From assembly GCF_014336955.1 (NCBI RefSeq), contig NZ_QRAI01000002.1, forward strand, positions 496,001 to 560,000: a stretch of DNA of 64,000 nucleotides, read 5' to 3'. The DNA comes from Saccharophagus sp. K07 (GTDB lineage Bacteria; Pseudomonadota; Gammaproteobacteria; Pseudomonadales; Cellvibrionaceae). The number at the start of each line of letters is the position of its first letter. Positions within the stretch are counted from its first letter, which is position 1. Position numbers and translations under genes: made by a program. This document shows, piece by piece, positions 37,030-45,320 of this stretch. The notes beneath the pieces are model-generated. The model saw nothing but the letters and a program-made list of their open reading frames with translations. It was not told the DNA's origin and searched no databases.

Positions 37030-38028
37030 TCAGCCGCCGGTAGCGTTCATAAAACGCAATATCTGCGGCGGCTCTTCGAGATTGAAATGGTGGCGTTCAG
37101 GTTTGAGTCTTAAAGCAGCCACAAGGGCCTCGGCCAAACGCTCTTCCTGCTGCCCGGGCGGTGTATCGCGCAATATCGAGCGCAAATCGGCGCTGTGCTC
37201 ATTGCCCAGGCATAACAGAATGCGGCCTTCGGCGCTGACTCTAACGCGATTGCAGGTGCTGCAAAAGTTGTGGCTGTGGGGCGAGATGAAGCCTATGCGG
37301 TTGGCGTAGCCCTGTGCCGCCCAATAACGGGCGGGGCCGCCGGTATCATCGTCAATTGCTTTCAATGAAAAGACCGATTCCAGCTGCGCGCGTATTTCCG
37401 CGCTGCTGACAAATTCGTCCAGCCGCTTGTGGTCGTCGATTTCTCCCAGCGGCATTTCTTCGATAAAGCTGATATCCAGGCCTTGCTCCAGAGCGAAGCG
37501 GGCGAGTGGTACCACTTCGTCCAGGTTGAAATGGCGCATCACCACGGTGTTGAGTTTGATGCGCTGAAAACCGGCGCGGCGGGCGGCGTCTATACCGCGC
37601 AGCACATGGTTCAAATCGCCAGTGCGGGTAATATCGTGAAAACGGTGGGGTTGGAGGGAATCCAGACTGATATTGACGCGATGTACCCCGGCATCCACCA
37701 GCGCAGCGGCGTATTGATCCAGGCGCGCGCCGTTGGTGGTCAGGCTCAGGTCGCGGTAACCGAGCCTGCCGACATTCTGGAATAGATGAAGAACGTCGCG
37801 GCGAACCAGCGGTTCACCGCCGGTAATGCGCAGTTTATCGCCGCCGAGCTGACGAAATACTTTTGCGATCAGCGTCAGCTCTTCCAGAGAAAGGACCTGG
37901 CTGCGCGGCAGAAAGGTCATGTCTTCCGCCATGCAGTAACGACAGCGAAAATCGCAGCGGTCTGTCACGGAGAGTCGCAGATAGCGGATTTGGCGACCGA
38001 AGGGGTCTGTCAGGCTGGGCTCAATCAT
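37030..38028 (-). CDS. moaA: GTP 3',8-cyclase MoaA
   Basis: A 332-residue radical SAM enzyme that, with MoaC, converts GTP to cyclic pyranopterin monophosphate, the first step of Moco synthesis. The start is ATG 38028 (MIEPSLTDPFGR); the open frame extends further upstream without family similarity. The N-terminal cluster motif is CDFRCRYC, the SAM motif GGEPLVRRD, and the C-terminal cluster cysteines lie in CSTCNRVRVSAEGRILLCL. The protein ends in the functionally important Gly-Gly tail (NATGG). It leads the leftward Moco operon and is divergent from nirB. moaC, moaD and moaE are not in the window. Confidence 0.97.
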   Translation of the reverse strand: MIEPSLTDPFGRQIRYLRLSVTDRCDFRCRYCMAEDMTFLPRSQVLSLEELTLIAKVFRQLGGDKLRITGGEPLVRRDVLHLFQNVGRLGYRDLSLTTNGARLDQYAAALVDAGVHRVNISLDSLQPHRFHDITRTGDLNHVLRGIDAARRAGFQRIKLNTVVMRHFNLDEVVPLARFALEQGLDISFIEEMPLGEIDDHKRLDEFVSSAEIRAQLESVFSLKAIDDDTGGPARYWAAQGYANRIGFISPHSHNFCSTCNRVRVSAEGRILLCLGNEHSADLRSILRDTPPGQQEERLAEALVAALRLKPERHHFNLEEPPQILRFMNATGG

Positions 38029-38609
38029 GCGGGTTATTATGCAGACTCCCCTGGTTAAAGAAAATCGAAAGCATTGGTCTAGTGCATAGACCTCGCCAAT
38101 CCGAATCCGGTTTACTTTCGCCCTCAAATGGCGCGTTTCACTTCCCTGGTGTTATCGCCAAAAGCACTATTGATCATAAATGGTGCTTAATCGTAAATCA
38201 GTTGGGACAATTTGGTGCGCATATGGATATGGTTTTTCGATCATGAGTGCTACTTGTTGGTGCCAAAATGCTTTTATTAGGTGCATACAAAATCGAGCGA
38301 TTTGCACAGCTGGATTGCCTCTTCTCAAAATCAGTGATCTAAGGCTCTGTTTTTACACGGCAAAAAATAATCCTTCCACGCATTCGCAAGCTGGTACATC
38401 ACTTGCTATTTCCCTGCCACTGGTTTGAGTGCGTTTATTAAAAATATTCTTCTGCATCTTTTTGATGCTTCGACAAATAAACCCGTAGCACTTTATTTGC
38501 GGCGCTTACCGGATATTTTTTTAAATGCTCAAGCTTTTCGAATCTCGGTAGATCACCGCAGCATCACCTTCGCGAATTCGCTGCTGCATCGCTTTTTGGA
38601 GTATCGCAT
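38029..38609 (+). promoter_or_regulatory. moaA-nirB divergent intergenic region with NtrC-like half-sites
   Basis: 581 bases with no supported gene. Four GGTGC half-sites (38183, 38215, 38260, 38281) and a GCAC at 38165, each set in AT-rich surroundings, resemble halves of the NtrC enhancer (GCAC-N6-GGTGC), though none forms a standard full site. They lie 120-240 bases before the sigma-54 promoter at 38391. The downstream leader (about 190 bases) holds a hairpin GCATC-TTTTT-GATGC near 38453 and a terminator-like inverted repeat before GCTTTTT near 38590. A small frame at 38425-38613 is not convincing. Confidence 0.5.
38391..38407 (+). promoter_or_regulatory. Sigma-54 promoter of nirBD
   Basis: CTGGTACATCACTTGCT matches YTGGCAC-N5-TTGCW with one mismatch. 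GG (38393-38394) and GC (38405-38406) are exactly 10 bases apart, as sigma-54 requires. Confidence 0.72.
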
Positions 38610-41156
38610 ATGAAGAAGCAAAAAATTGTCGTGGTAGGCAACGGCATGGTGGGACACAAATTTATCGATACTCTGCTGGCATCATCGAACGCGGATCAGT
38701 ATCAAATCGTCACTATCGCGGAAGAACCGCGTCTCGCGTATGACCGTGTGCAATTAAGCGCCTATTTTTCCGGTTCTACCGCGGAAGATTTGATGCTCAC
38801 TTCGGAAACCTACTATCAAGAAAAAGGCGTCAGCTACAAACTCAATGAAAAAGTCGTGGAGCTGAAACCGGAAGAAAATTGTGTTGTAACCGCCAGTGGC
38901 CACAAAGAAACCTATGACCAATTAGTGCTGGCCACAGGTTCTTATCCTTTTGTTCCTCCTGTACCTGGAAGGGAGCAACCGCACTGCTTGGTCTACCGCA
39001 CGATCGAAGATTTGGAAGCGATTACCGCATCGGCCAAACAAAGCAAAGTTGGTGTTGTGGTCGGTGGTGGTTTGCTGGGTTTGGAAGCGGCCAACGCATT
39101 AAAAAATCTCGGACTGGAAACGCATGTTGTGGAATTCGCACCGCGTCTGATGGCTGTGCAGCTGGACGAAGGTGGCGGTCAAGTACTGCGCAGTAAAATC
39201 GAAAAGCTCGGCGTTAAAGTCCATACCGAAAAAAATACCCAGGAAATTGTTGCCGGGGAAAAATGCCGCTACCGCATGATTTTTGCCGATGGCAATTATC
39301 TCGAAACCGATATGATTTTATTCTCCGCCGGTATTCGTCCGCGCGATGAGCTCGCGCGCAAATTCGGTTTGGGCGTCGGTGAGCGCGGCGGTATCGTCAT
39401 CAACAATTATTGTCAGACCACTGTCCCGAATATTTACGCTATAGGTGAGTGCGCCCTGTGGAGCAACCGCATTTTTGGCTTGGTGGCTCCGGGATATCAA
39501 ATGGCCCGCGTGGCGGTCTCCCATATCACTGGTGGCACAGAGCAATTTTTAGGTGCGGACATGAGCACCAAACTGAAATTGCTCGGTGTTGAAGTGGCCA
39601 GTATCGGTGATGCACAGGCGCGCACTCCCGGTGCTCTCAGTTATGTTTATCAGGACGGTATCAACGAAATATACAAACGCTTGGTGCTGTCGCCCGATGG
39701 CAAAAAATTGATTGGTGCGGTGCTGGTCGGTGATTCCTCTGCCTACGGCAATTTGCTGCAAATTTGCCTGAATCATATGGAGGTGCCGGAATCTCCGGAG
39801 CAACTGATTGTGCCGGCATCCGACGGCCAAGCCGCTACAGGTCTCGGTGTTGATGCTCTGCCGGAAACTGCCACCATTTGTTCCTGTCACGACGTCAGCA
39901 AAGGTGCGATTTGTTGCGCGGTGCGCGATGGCGCAACCACTATAGGGGCGATCAAAAGCTCCACCAAAGCAGGTACGGGGTGCGGCGGTTGCGTCGCTTT
40001 GGCAACTCAGGTAATGAACAGCGAACTTACCAAACTTGGTGTCGATATTTGCACCGATGTCTGTGAGCATTTTTCATATACACGACAAGAGTTGTATCAC
40101 CTGGTGCGGGTGGGAAATATCCGCACGTTTGAAGAATTGATAGAAAAACACGGACGCGGTTTGGGTTGTGATATTTGTAAACCCTTGGTGGCCTCTATTT
40201 TGGCGAGCTGCTGGAATGAGTTGATTATGAAAAATGAACTCGCTCATCTGCAGGACACCAATGACTATTTTATGGCGAATATGCAGAAAAGCGGCACCTA
40301 TTCCATTGTGCCGCGCGTAGCCGGTGGCGAAATTACGCCAGATAAATTAATTGCCCTGGGAATGGTAGGCAAAAAATATCGCCTGTACACCAAAATTACC
40401 GGTGGTCAGCGCATAGATTTATTTGGTGCGCAGCTCGAAGATTTGCCGGCGATCTGGCAGGAATTGATCGACGCCGGTTTTGAAACCGGGCACGCCTACG
40501 GCAAAGCGGTCAGAACCGTGAAATCCTGTGTGGGTAGTACCTGGTGCCGCTATGGCGTGCTCGACAGCGTCGGCATGGCTATCGCGATTGAAGAGCGCTA
40601 CAAAGGTTTGCGCGCACCGCACAAACTGAAATTTGCTGTCTCCGGCTGTACACGTGAATGTGCTGAAGCGCAGAGCAAAGACGTTGGTGTTATCGCCACC
40701 GAAAATGGCTGGAGCCTGTATGTCTGCGGTAACGGTGGAATGAAGCCGCGTCATGCGGATTTATTTGCTACCGGATTGGACGACCAAACCTTATTGAAAT
40801 ATATCGATCGCTTTTTGATGTTCTACGTGCGCACGGCCGACCGCCTGCAACGCACATCCGTCTGGATGGACAACCTGGAAGGCGGACTCAAATATCTGAA
40901 GAGCGTCATTATCGACGACAAACTCGGCGTAGGCGCTGAGCTGGAAAAAGAAATGCAAATGGTGATAGACGCCTATCAATGCGAATGGAAATCCACTATC
41001 AGCGATCCTGAGAAATTAAAGCGTTTCCGCACATTTGTTAACAGTAACAAGCGCGATAACACGGTTGTGTTTGTTGAAGAGCGTGAGCAAATCCGTCCGG
41101 CCAACGAAGAAGAAATCGTTCGCTTTGTTGAAGCCAATGAATTGGAAACAGCCTGA
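38610..41156 (+). CDS. nirB: Assimilatory nitrite reductase [NAD(P)H], large subunit
   Basis: An 848-residue cytoplasmic enzyme that reduces nitrite to ammonium with six electrons from NAD(P)H. Domains: FAD/NAD(P)H disulfide-oxidoreductase fold (1-~300; VVVGNGMVGHKF, VVVGGGLLGLEAANAL, YAIGECA), two BFD-like [2Fe-2S] regions (~425-545; CSC...CGGC, then CDIC), a ferredoxin-like half-domain (~560-630) and the siroheme/[4Fe-4S] domain. The four cluster/siroheme cysteines are Cys640, Cys646, Cys680 and Cys684 (C-x5-C and C-x3-C). ATG 38610 has TGGAG upstream. nirD follows after 37 bases. It is downstream of a sigma-54-type promoter. Together with the nrt transporter and Moco genes it indicates nitrate assimilation. 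Confidence 0.97.
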   Translation: MKKQKIVVVGNGMVGHKFIDTLLASSNADQYQIVTIAEEPRLAYDRVQLSAYFSGSTAEDLMLTSETYYQEKGVSYKLNEKVVELKPEENCVVTASGHKETYDQLVLATGSYPFVPPVPGREQPHCLVYRTIEDLEAITASAKQSKVGVVVGGGLLGLEAANALKNLGLETHVVEFAPRLMAVQLDEGGGQVLRSKIEKLGVKVHTEKNTQEIVAGEKCRYRMIFADGNYLETDMILFSAGIRPRDELARKFGLGVGERGGIVINNYCQTTVPNIYAIGECALWSNRIFGLVAPGYQMARVAVSHITGGTEQFLGADMSTKLKLLGVEVASIGDAQARTPGALSYVYQDGINEIYKRLVLSPDGKKLIGAVLVGDSSAYGNLLQICLNHMEVPESPEQLIVPASDGQAATGLGVDALPETATICSCHDVSKGAICCAVRDGATTIGAIKSSTKAGTGCGGCVALATQVMNSELTKLGVDICTDVCEHFSYTRQELYHLVRVGNIRTFEELIEKHGRGLGCDICKPLVASILASCWNELIMKNELAHLQDTNDYFMANMQKSGTYSIVPRVAGGEITPDKLIALGMVGKKYRLYTKITGGQRIDLFGAQLEDLPAIWQELIDAGFETGHAYGKAVRTVKSCVGSTWCRYGVLDSVGMAIAIEERYKGLRAPHKLKFAVSGCTRECAEAQSKDVGVIATENGWSLYVCGNGGMKPRHADLFATGLDDQTLLKYIDRFLMFYVRTADRLQRTSVWMDNLEGGLKYLKSVIIDDKLGVGAELEKEMQMVIDAYQCEWKSTISDPEKLKRFRTFVNSNKRDNTVVFVEEREQIRPANEEEIVRFVEANELETA

Positions 41157-41193
41157 TAATCGAGCTAAGTAAAAGAATGAGAGAGAAATCTTT

Positions 41194-41535
41194 ATGAATT
41201 CAGCAGAACGGCTTGCAGAGGATTGGATGGATATCTGTGATAGCTCAGATGTTCTTCCCAATCTGGGTGTCCGCGCCTTGGTTAACGATGAACAAATTGC
41301 GATTTACCGGGTGCAGGGCCAGCTATATGCCATAGGCTCCATAGATCCCTTTAGTGGTGCCGCCGTGTTATCACGCGGCATAGTCGGCGATGTAAAGGGT
41401 CAGCTGGTGGTGGCTTCACCTATTTATAAACAACATTTCAACCTCGCGACCGGCGTTTGTCTTGAAGAGCCGTCCGTGCGGGTAAAGTCCTACCCCGTGC
41501 GTGAAATCGCGGGTCGCGTTCAAGTATTGGTATAG
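41194..41535 (+). CDS. nirD: Nitrite reductase [NAD(P)H], small subunit
   Basis: A 113-residue Rieske-fold subunit of NirBD. It matches NirD in length and in the segments IYRVQGQLYAIGSIDPFSGAAVLSRGIVGD and VASPIYKQHFNLATGVCLE. As in other NirD proteins it lacks the full CxH...CxxH set of Rieske iron-sulfur ligands, so it should not bind a cluster. It ends the operon; a terminator follows. Confidence 0.95.
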   Translation: MNSAERLAEDWMDICDSSDVLPNLGVRALVNDEQIAIYRVQGQLYAIGSIDPFSGAAVLSRGIVGDVKGQLVVASPIYKQHFNLATGVCLEEPSVRVKSYPVREIAGRVQVLV

Positions 41536-41582
41536 CTTCTGTAAAAAATTGTTACCCCCGATTCCCCTCTCGCACTCGTTTA

Positions 41583-41604
41583 GGCGGCGTAAGCCGCTTT
41601 TTTT
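41583..41604 (+). terminator. Intrinsic terminator of nirBD
   Basis: GGCGGC (41583-41588), loop GTAA, GCCGC (41593-41597), then seven T. Confidence 0.92.
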
Positions 41605-41708
41605 ATTTTGTGCCATCTCAATGTTTTCCCGGTCTATCTCTGCAGCTGAGCCGCAGGCCATTTTTTGCGATAGTGTCAGCTTTTTCCGCAATCCAGATCA
41701 CCCTATTG

Positions 41709-41844
41709 ACGCCGGGTCCGGCGTGCCCAGGGGATCTGTGTTATAACTTATGGGTCTTACTAGCTCTCCGGCGAGCATGCGAACGCATCGGGGAACCCCC
41801 ACCGGAGCTCAGGAACTAAGCGTATGGGCGAGATTCGCTCCGCT
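41709..41844 (+). ncRNA. Candidate structured RNA (riboswitch-like leader or small RNA) before the response regulator
   Basis: Four helical elements can be drawn in this 315-base gene-free gap. (a) ACGCCG/CGGCGT, 41709-41724, loop GGTC. (b) An outer stem AGCT-[CT bulge]-CCGG (41762-41771) with CCGGAGCT (41802-41809). It encloses two small hairpins with the same loop GAAC: ATGC/GCAT at 41777-41788 and GGG/CCC at 41790-41799. (c) A 10-bp hairpin AGCG-[TAT]-GGGCGA with TCGCTC-CGCT, 41819-41844. The result is a three-way junction followed by a long hairpin, about 75 bases before the next start codon. It does not fit any riboswitch consensus I know (cyclic di-GMP, SAM, glycine and others checked by eye). 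Confidence 0.4.
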
Positions 41845-41919
41845 GAATGATCATCGGTTTTGCATGGTGTGCACGTAACCTCGGGTCCGGTGCAGCCAGC
41901 ACAAAAATAAGGAACAGGT

Positions 41920-43356
41920 ATGGCCCGCCGGCGTGTACTTATTGTTGATGACTCCAAGACTGCGCAGGCGCGCCTGCGCAAAATGCTTGAGCGCTTCGAT
42001 CTGGAAGTGGACACGGTTATGTCCGCAGAAGAAGCCTTGGGTTACCTCTCTTATCGTCAGCCAGCTGTCATTTTTCTTGACCACCATATGGAGGGGATGG
42101 ACGGTCTGGAGGCACTCAAGATCATCAAATCCAACCCCGGCACGGCCTTGATTCCCGTGATCATGTATACATCTGAGCAAGGAGATGTATACGTCGGCCA
42201 GGCTCGGGCGTTAGGGGCGATCGACATCCTCGGCAAAGAGGTGATGAAGTATGCCAACCTGGAAAAGGTTCTCGGCAGCTTGGGCATCAGCCCCAGAGGG
42301 GTGGAGGAGCCAACGGCGGAAGCCACAGAACCGCTGCTGACGGATGCCGTGGAAGAGAAGCCCCTGGTGAAGCCGCTGTTAACCTCCTTTGATGCAGTGG
42401 AAGATCCGGAACCGGAAGCGGTTCCCCACAGTGATCTGGATCAGGTGCAGAAGCAGATCAGCCGGCTATTCGAGATACATATCGCCAAAGTCCGTCAGGA
42501 AATCGAAGATAGCACCAAATTCCTGCTGCGCCGCCTGGCGAAGGACGCGCAGGAGAAGAACCGCGCAACCAACCGCGCTGCGAACGTGACGCCGGAAAAA
42601 GCGCCGGAACCCGCCGTACCTCTGGAACCTTTTGTTGAACCTCCAGCAGAAAGATCGGGTTTATCGAATTTTTTCCTCGGCATCATTTTGCTCGGTATCG
42701 CATTTCTCGGTTATCACATCTATGTGAACAATCGTCATCAGGAGTTACTGGCATCCCAATACGAGGAGCTGATTAAACGCACGCGGGCACAGGAAGAGCT
42801 GGTCAATCGTCTCTTAAGTAATGTCAGCGGTGACGCGGATGCCACGGGTGCGGCAGCAGGTTCATTCGCCGATCGCCAGATTCTGCTGGATGCCCTCAGT
42901 TGGGCCGTCAATGTGAATACGCAAATTGCCTTCGGCGAAATTCCGCTGGGCGACCAGCGGATTTATATGCTGGGAGAATTGCTGGCGCTTTTGAAAGCGG
43001 CCAATTTTAATGGTGCAGTTTATCTGGATATTCACTTGGGCAATTTCTGTGTGGTGGAAGATCCCAGCGGCCGATTTATTCTGCCGGAGCCGGAAAGCAA
43101 TCTCGATGAATGCATGTTTCTGGCCAATCGTGTACCGGAAGTGGCGGTTAATGACCAGGTGTCCGTGGGGTTTTTAAATTATTTGCACAGTGCACCGATT
43201 TTGCTGGAGGGCAATATCGAAGTTGAATTGTCATCTCACGCTTACTCTATTCCGCGCTACACCTACCCGGCGATAACGAACGCGGTGAGCGCTGGCGAAT
43301 GGAATGCGATCGCGCAGAAAAATAACCGCATTTCTGTCTCCTTCTCTGCGAATTAA
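41920..43356 (+). CDS. Membrane-spanning response regulator (REC - coiled coil - TM - periplasmic domain)
   Basis: A 478-residue protein with an unusual order. Residues 1-125 are a receiver domain: acidic pair Asp10/Asp11, phospho-acceptor Asp54 in VIFLDHH, Thr in MYTSE and Lys in LGKEV. Residues ~125-245 are an acidic/proline linker and a coiled coil (VQKQISRLFEIHIAKVRQEI). One membrane helix lies at about 247-268 (FFLGIILLGIAFLGYHIYV), then a short coiled coil and a ~160-residue C-terminal domain. That domain should lie in the periplasm and has one Cys pair (NFCVV, DECMF). It is not a family I recognise. ATG 41920 has AGGAAC upstream. A phosphorylatable domain tied to a periplasmic module suggests inside-out signalling; this is inference. 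Confidence 0.7.
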   Translation: MARRRVLIVDDSKTAQARLRKMLERFDLEVDTVMSAEEALGYLSYRQPAVIFLDHHMEGMDGLEALKIIKSNPGTALIPVIMYTSEQGDVYVGQARALGAIDILGKEVMKYANLEKVLGSLGISPRGVEEPTAEATEPLLTDAVEEKPLVKPLLTSFDAVEDPEPEAVPHSDLDQVQKQISRLFEIHIAKVRQEIEDSTKFLLRRLAKDAQEKNRATNRAANVTPEKAPEPAVPLEPFVEPPAERSGLSNFFLGIILLGIAFLGYHIYVNNRHQELLASQYEELIKRTRAQEELVNRLLSNVSGDADATGAAAGSFADRQILLDALSWAVNVNTQIAFGEIPLGDQRIYMLGELLALLKAANFNGAVYLDIHLGNFCVVEDPSGRFILPEPESNLDECMFLANRVPEVAVNDQVSVGFLNYLHSAPILLEGNIEVELSSHAYSIPRYTYPAITNAVSAGEWNAIAQKNNRISVSFSAN

Positions 43357-43364
43357 TCTATCCA

Positions 43365-43386
43365 AATCCGACACGGACGTCGGATT
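43365..43386 (+). terminator. Hairpin after the response regulator gene
   Basis: AATCCGAC (43365-43372), 6-base loop, GTCGGATT (43379-43386), eight bases after the stop. No T-run follows, so termination is uncertain. Confidence 0.4.
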
Positions 43387-43544
43387 CTGAACTTGATCAA
43401 TAACGTTGATGTCGTCCTGCTTCGCGTTTTGGCGTAACCAGAATGCGGAACTGTTAAATCCGTTGTGATTTTTTGCATCGGACTGGAAAAGATTTTCTGG
43501 CCGAGTCACCATTGCGGGCCCTCAGAAATGTTATATCCCCTACG

Positions 43545-45305
43545 ATGGATTTCGTGCCTTCTTTCCCAATCTTTTGCCGTTTGACAACTTTGGCGCTCGT
43601 TGCCAGCTTTGGCGCGAATGCAAATGCCATATCGTTTTTACCCTTCGATGCCAATTCCATGGCGATGGGTGGTGCTGGGGCCGTGACTGGTGTAGGAGGC
43701 GATCGACCCTATTTAAATCCCGCTGTTATTGCCGGCTTACAAAATTCTCATGGTTGGGATGCGTATTTGGGCACGCGAGTGGTTGACCGGGAGCATTTCA
43801 TCGAGACGTTTGAAGAGATCGAAGAGAATTTTGAGCGCCTGCAACTGGAGAAAAAATTCCGCAATGCGCGCAATGCGTTTAGTAATGGCGACCTAGATAC
43901 AAAAGTATTGCGTGACTTGGCAGCAACGGCGAATCATGTGCTCGATGAAGTCAATAAATTGCCCGACCGTTATATTCGTATAGCTGCCTCCGGTGGCGCG
44001 CATGCACTGAGTAAACATCGGACGTTTGCTGTGGGTGCGTTTATCAGTCATTACCAAGTGCTGAGTGGTGTGGTGAAAAATGACCCAGAGGACATCATCC
44101 GCATCAGTCGTCTTGCCGATACCGCATTTTCCCTCGCAGATACCATCGATAGTTCCAGACGTGTTGAGGACCTTTACCACCGTGTCGACTGGCCGGGAAT
44201 CGAAGATCGTTTGCGCGAGTCGGCGGACAGCAGCTCAGTCGACGATGAGCTGCTGAATTACGAACAATTGGAAGGTGTTCGCCCGCTGCTAAAGGCTATC
44301 GACAACTACAAGGGTTATCTCAAAACGGTGAATGAGGATACCCCTGCCAAGGAGTTGCACCTCCGGGCAAAACAGCTGGAGATTCTCGCACGCCAAGTGG
44401 ACTGGGATTATGTAGAGCAATTGATTCAGCAATCGGCTGACAAATGGGAATTGCACGATCAACTGCGCGATCCGAAACAAATTCCCGGCGTAGTGCCTTT
44501 TTTGGCAGCGTTACAAAATCTGCGACAGAGTTTGAAGCAGCTGGACCAGCATTTTGATTTGCAAGGGATGGCGAAGTTTTTAGCTGACGAAAGCGTTAGG
44601 GAAAATATCCAAGAAATGGAACTGGACGACGTGGATCTGCGCAATTTTCTTCGCCACGAGATTCCCAAGGATATTAATAGTCGAATTATTTATGTCGGTG
44701 CCGAAGTCACCGAAAAAGCGCTCAACTTTTCCATCATGCCCGAGCAGTTGGAAGGCTTTGCCTTCGGTCTAAATGTAAAGCAACAGGAATATTCTTCTAT
44801 TGCGTTTGTGCAACGTGTGGATGAGTTTGAATTGGATGAATACAAACTGGACCACACACGATTGGATTACCAATTCTGGAATCTGGATGCCGGTTTTACC
44901 TACGCCGCTGCAAACTATTGGTCATTTGGTGCGGTGATCAAAAATATCGTATCTAAAGAACTGAAAAATCGCTTCGGTGATACTATTCACGTAAGGCCGA
45001 TCGTGCGCGCAGGGCTAACTTTGGGTACTGATGATGCGTTGCTGGCAATAGATGCGGATCTGACCCGCAATGAGCCTCTGGGTTTTGATGGCGATAAACA
45101 ATTTATCAGTATCGGCTCGCAATTCCGTCTCTGGGGGCCTCAAATGGTGAGGCTGGGTTACCAGTACAATACGGTCGACCGTACCGGATTGCCCAGCATC
45201 GGATTAGGCGTCGCATTTAAAAATGGCAGTTTTAATATTGCGGCGACCTACGCAGAAAAATATCCAGAAGCTGGGCTGGCATTGCAGTTTGGCATGATGT
45301 TTTAG
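43545..45305 (+). CDS. TraF-like outer membrane protein (PF13729-type conjugal transfer protein TraF)
   Basis: A 586-residue exported protein. The start ATG 43545 gives a signal peptide (CRLTTLALVASFGANANA) and a mature protein beginning ISFLPFDANSMAMGGAGAVTG. That opening and the C-terminal barrel-like strands (YWSFGAVIKNI, MVRLGYQYNTVDRTGLPSIGLGVAF) are typical of the TraF_2 / FadL-like group. The middle is mostly helical and charged. The upstream frame from 43473 lacks similarity and signal character. No conjugation genes are nearby, so a transfer role is unlikely; it may be an outer membrane transport or structural protein. It ends 15 bases from the convergent CPBP protease gene. Confidence 0.75.
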   Translation: MDFVPSFPIFCRLTTLALVASFGANANAISFLPFDANSMAMGGAGAVTGVGGDRPYLNPAVIAGLQNSHGWDAYLGTRVVDREHFIETFEEIEENFERLQLEKKFRNARNAFSNGDLDTKVLRDLAATANHVLDEVNKLPDRYIRIAASGGAHALSKHRTFAVGAFISHYQVLSGVVKNDPEDIIRISRLADTAFSLADTIDSSRRVEDLYHRVDWPGIEDRLRESADSSSVDDELLNYEQLEGVRPLLKAIDNYKGYLKTVNEDTPAKELHLRAKQLEILARQVDWDYVEQLIQQSADKWELHDQLRDPKQIPGVVPFLAALQNLRQSLKQLDQHFDLQGMAKFLADESVRENIQEMELDDVDLRNFLRHEIPKDINSRIIYVGAEVTEKALNFSIMPEQLEGFAFGLNVKQQEYSSIAFVQRVDEFELDEYKLDHTRLDYQFWNLDAGFTYAAANYWSFGAVIKNIVSKELKNRFGDTIHVRPIVRAGLTLGTDDALLAIDADLTRNEPLGFDGDKQFISIGSQFRLWGPQMVRLGYQYNTVDRTGLPSIGLGVAFKNGSFNIAATYAEKYPEAGLALQFGMMF

Positions 45306-45320
45306 ACCGCCCGAAAGTGA

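Noticed and set aside
38029-38170. Molybdenum cofactor riboswitch before moaA
   Set aside because: The moaA leader is in a suitable place, but I could not match the conserved Moco RNA helices and sequence blocks by eye.
38425-38613. Small + frame overlapping the nirB start (62 codons)
   Set aside because: No ribosome site and no recognisable composition; it lies in the expected untranslated leader downstream of the sigma-54 promoter.
41605-41708. tRNA, 4.5S RNA or 6S RNA in the gap after nirD
   Set aside because: No T-loop, SRP core (GGAAGGAAGC-type) or 6S consensus was found; only the hairpins reported from 41709 onward are visible.
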